From Rhodospirillales bacterium (GTDB lineage Bacteria; Pseudomonadota; Alphaproteobacteria; Rhodospirillales; Defluviicoccaceae): 64,000 bases of DNA. The notes beneath the pieces were generated by a model. That model had not been told where the DNA came from. It was given only the letters and a program-made list of their open reading frames with translations, and did not search any database. A program made the position numbers and the translations under genes. The DNA lies in contig JADJQT010000001.1 of the NCBI GenBank assembly GCA_016712595.1, forward strand, positions 597,501 to 661,500. The letters are read 5' to 3'. Positions 61,881-64,000 of this stretch are shown one piece after another. Position 1 is the first letter of the stretch; each line of letters begins with the position of its first letter.

Positions 61881-62894
61881 TCAGACGGGGATCGTGCGCG
61901 GCCGTTCGCTGTCGAGCATGCCCATCTGCGCCGCGTCGTAGCGATCACCGGCCGTCGCCCCCGCCGGCACCGCCTGCTCGATGCGGGCAAGGTCGTCGGT
62001 GCTCAGGACGACGCCGAGCGCGTTAAGGGCTTCTTCGAGGCGCTCGGGCCTACGCGCGCCGATCAGCGGGATGATATCGGCGCCACGGGCCAGGACCCAG
62101 GCGATGGCGAGCTGGGCGACGGTGATGCCCTTGTCAGCGGCTAGCGCCCGTAGCGCCTCGACGAGGGCGAGGTTCTTCTCCAGGTTATCGCCAGTGAACC
62201 GCGGCAGGCGCGAACGGAAATCGGGCGCCGTCCCAGCGGCCTGTGCCGGCCAGTGCCCGCTCAAAAGGCCCCGCGACAGCACACCGTAAGCGGCGATGCT
62301 GATGCCGAGCGCCCGGGCGGTCGGCAGGATGTCCGCCTCGATGCCGCGCGAAAACAGCGAATATTCGATCTGCAGCCAGGCGACCGGATGGACCGCATGG
62401 GCCCGGCGCAGCGTCGCCGCTGACGCCTCGGAGAGGCCGAGGTAGCGAACATAGCCGCGCTCGATCATCTCCTTGATCGCGCCGACGGTCTCCTCGATCG
62501 GCACGTTGGGGTCGATGCGCGCCGGCTGATAGAGGTCGACGTAATCGGTGCCGAGCCGCTTCAGGCTGTAGGCGAGGAAATTCTTGACCGCCGACGGCCG
62601 GCCGTCGAAGCCGATGAACCCGGCATCGGGCGTGCGCATCGCCCCGAACTTCACGGCAATGAACGCATCCTCGCGGCGGCGGCCGCGCATCGCTTCGGCG
62701 ATCAGCATCTCGTTATGGCCGCAGCCATAGAAGTCACCGGTATCGAGCAGGGTGATACCGGCATCCTGCGCGGCGTGGATGGTGGCGATGCTTTGGGCGC
62801 GATCAGCTGGCCCGTAGAAATCGGACATGCCCATGCAGCCGAGGCCGAGGGCGGACAACTCCAGACCTTCGGAGCCGAGACGACGCGTTTGCAT
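61881..62894 (-). CDS. Aldo/keto reductase
   Basis: A 337-residue TIM-barrel NADPH-dependent oxidoreductase. N-terminal MQTRRLGSEGLELSALGLGC and MGMSDFYGP, catalytic Asp/Tyr in LLDTGDFYGCGHNEML and Lys in FIAVKFGAM are present. At the fourth tetrad position most members have His (YQHRVDP), but here it reads YQPARIDPNVPIEETVG; this form occurs in a recognised subgroup. Substrate unknown. Cofactor-binding IPLIGARRPERLEEAL is normal. No partner genes. Confidence 0.92.
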   Translation of the reverse strand: MQTRRLGSEGLELSALGLGCMGMSDFYGPADRAQSIATIHAAQDAGITLLDTGDFYGCGHNEMLIAEAMRGRRREDAFIAVKFGAMRTPDAGFIGFDGRPSAVKNFLAYSLKRLGTDYVDLYQPARIDPNVPIEETVGAIKEMIERGYVRYLGLSEASAATLRRAHAVHPVAWLQIEYSLFSRGIEADILPTARALGISIAAYGVLSRGLLSGHWPAQAAGTAPDFRSRLPRFTGDNLEKNLALVEALRALAADKGITVAQLAIAWVLARGADIIPLIGARRPERLEEALNALGVVLSTDDLARIEQAVPAGATAGDRYDAAQMGMLDSERPRTIPV

Positions 62895-62960
62895 GATCGA
62901 CTTTCCTCAATGGTCGCGAAAGAAAGGGAAACGATGACCGGCCGTGAAGGCGAGCACACC

Positions 62961-64000
62961 TCAGTGGTGGCCGAATGTCGTGCCTCCGTGGCCGTCGGGC
63001 AGATCGATGCGCACGTTCTGCATCATTCCTTGATCCTCGTGATCGAGGATATGGCAATGGAGCACGTATTCGCCAATGTAGCGTTGGTATCGGGTTCTGA
63101 CGACGACCGTATAGATCCCCGCCGGCTCGGCTTCTTGGGGGATGAGGCTCTTCACCCACAGTGTGTCCTTCCACACCCCCTTCAACCCCGGATACTGGGG
63201 ATCGGGGGCGCCGCCGGCATCGTCAATCGCGCCTGGCGCGCTGACGTCACGCCCCTGCGGATCAAGAATGCGCACGATCTGGAACGGATTGACGTGGATG
63301 TGGAACGGATGGCTGACGAAGCGCGAACGCAGCGTCCATTCGTCGACACCGCCAAGTTTCAAAATCCGATCGATTCGATCGGGATCATAGGGCTCGTTGT
63401 CGACCTCGAAGCGCGGCGGTGTGGTGGATGTATCGATATAAAAGGTGAGCTCCTGGGCGCCGGTGACCTCGGCATCGCCGATGTCGGCGTGAGGCACGAA
63501 ATGCGACAGCTTCAGCCCGTCCTTGAGATCGGCGATCACCGCGTCGCGCAGCGGTGGCGGCATCTCGCGACGGGCGGCGGCAACCAGCTCGCCAGTCAGG
63601 TAGGCGGCGGGATCGCGCACCGTCTTGCCCGGTGCCACGGCGACGATGCCGAGCAGGCGCGGGCTGGGCGCCTGGCGGGTGACGCTGGCGGCGGCCGGCA
63701 CCGAGGCGTTGATCACGCAGTATTTGCCCGGGTCGGGAAAGACCATCAGCGCATCGGCGCGATAGCCCGGCTGCAGCGTCGTGCGCGTCGTCGGCTGCAC
63801 GGCGGCCATAGTTAGCCCGTCCTCGGCGATCAGGTGGTAGGGCAGCGGCTCGCCGGTGCAGTAGTCGCCGATGAACGCTGCGGCCTCGGAGGACTTCAGC
63901 GCATCAATGGCTGGCGCATCGATCTTCAGACGGCGGAATTCGAGGCTGATGGTGTCGCGCACCCCGGCATGGATCAGCCGCCAGCGCTCGATGCGCCCGG
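62961..64000 (-). CDS. Multicopper oxidase, C-terminal part (runs off the window)
   Basis: The frame continues past the window end: before the GTG at 63962 it reads RIERWRLIHAGVRDTI, so the true start is outside. The visible ~346 codons cover the second and third cupredoxin domains. Copper ligands are seen in SHPFHIHVNPFQIVRI (His-x-His) and in the C-terminal YVLHCHILDHEDQGMMQNVR (His-Cys-His with the type 1 Cys, His and Met). It ends TTFGHH. Such enzymes oxidise phenols, metals or Cu(I), often in the periplasm; the export signal is out of sight. Confidence 0.9.
   Translation of the reverse strand, partial: GRIERWRLIHAGVRDTISLEFRRLKIDAPAIDALKSSEAAAFIGDYCTGEPLPYHLIAEDGLTMAAVQPTTRTTLQPGYRADALMVFPDPGKYCVINASVPAAASVTRQAPSPRLLGIVAVAPGKTVRDPAAYLTGELVAAARREMPPPLRDAVIADLKDGLKLSHFVPHADIGDAEVTGAQELTFYIDTSTTPPRFEVDNEPYDPDRIDRILKLGGVDEWTLRSRFVSHPFHIHVNPFQIVRILDPQGRDVSAPGAIDDAGGAPDPQYPGLKGVWKDTLWVKSLIPQEAEPAGIYTVVVRTRYQRYIGEYVLHCHILDHEDQGMMQNVRIDLPDGHGGTTFGHH

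Overview
The window comes from an alphaproteobacterium, probably of the Rhodospirillales. The clues are an archaeal-type class I lysyl-tRNA synthetase, a GcrA regulator, a candidate GTTC-N7-GTTC LexA box, an encapsulated-ferritin/encapsulin pair and GC-rich DNA. The species cannot be named from sequence alone.

Layout. (1) 1-1119 is the 3' end of an rRNA operon: 23S end, 5S, initiator tRNA-Met, terminator. (2) 1244-10634 is a mobile-element graveyard: a decayed IS66, a broken tyrosine integrase split by an IS630 element, a DUF1254 gene, the start of a probable DNA methyltransferase cut off by an IS21 element, and a truncated IS3 element. Every transposase here carries a visible lesion. (3) 11153-18957 is chromosomal: encapsulin and its ferritin cargo, purH, an AlkA-type glycosylase, a UbiD-type decarboxylase, lysS, and a divergent S24-type repressor. 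(4) 19016-31503 is a compact podovirus-like module. It starts at a good promoter overlapped by a LexA-type box, then runs through portal, scaffold, capsid, tail-tube and nozzle genes, an internal virion candidate, lysis candidates, the large terminase, a SleB-type hydrolase and gcrA. No integrase, replication gene or tail fibre is seen, so it may be a remnant, a domesticated particle or a GTA-like element. (5) 31616-36829 holds Nudix, esterase, HNH, TauD and membrane-protein genes plus a second, frameshifted IS3 element. (6) 36977-38005 is an NlpD-like LysM/LytM lipoprotein.

(7) 38138-58444 is a nearly complete type VI secretion system on the minus strand. An upstream group runs SPOR protein-tssJ-K-L-M-A; after a 195-bp gap a second group runs tssB-C-hcp-E-F-G-clpV-vgrG-MORN protein. 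Start/stop overlaps indicate tight coupling. TssM lacks a recognisable Walker A motif, the leading SPOR protein may provide peptidoglycan anchoring, and the MORN protein after vgrG is a candidate adaptor, effector or immunity partner. No PAAR gene, obvious toxin or Fha/PpkA/PppA regulator is in the window. (8) 58598-64000 carries a yellow/MRJP-family exported protein, a small helical protein, glucokinase, an aldo/keto reductase and the C-terminal part of a multicopper oxidase that runs off the window.

Strongest candidates for something new are the SOS-controlled podovirus-like module, with its amber-interrupted possible cysteine protease just before the portal, and the accessory SPOR and MORN proteins of the type VI cluster.
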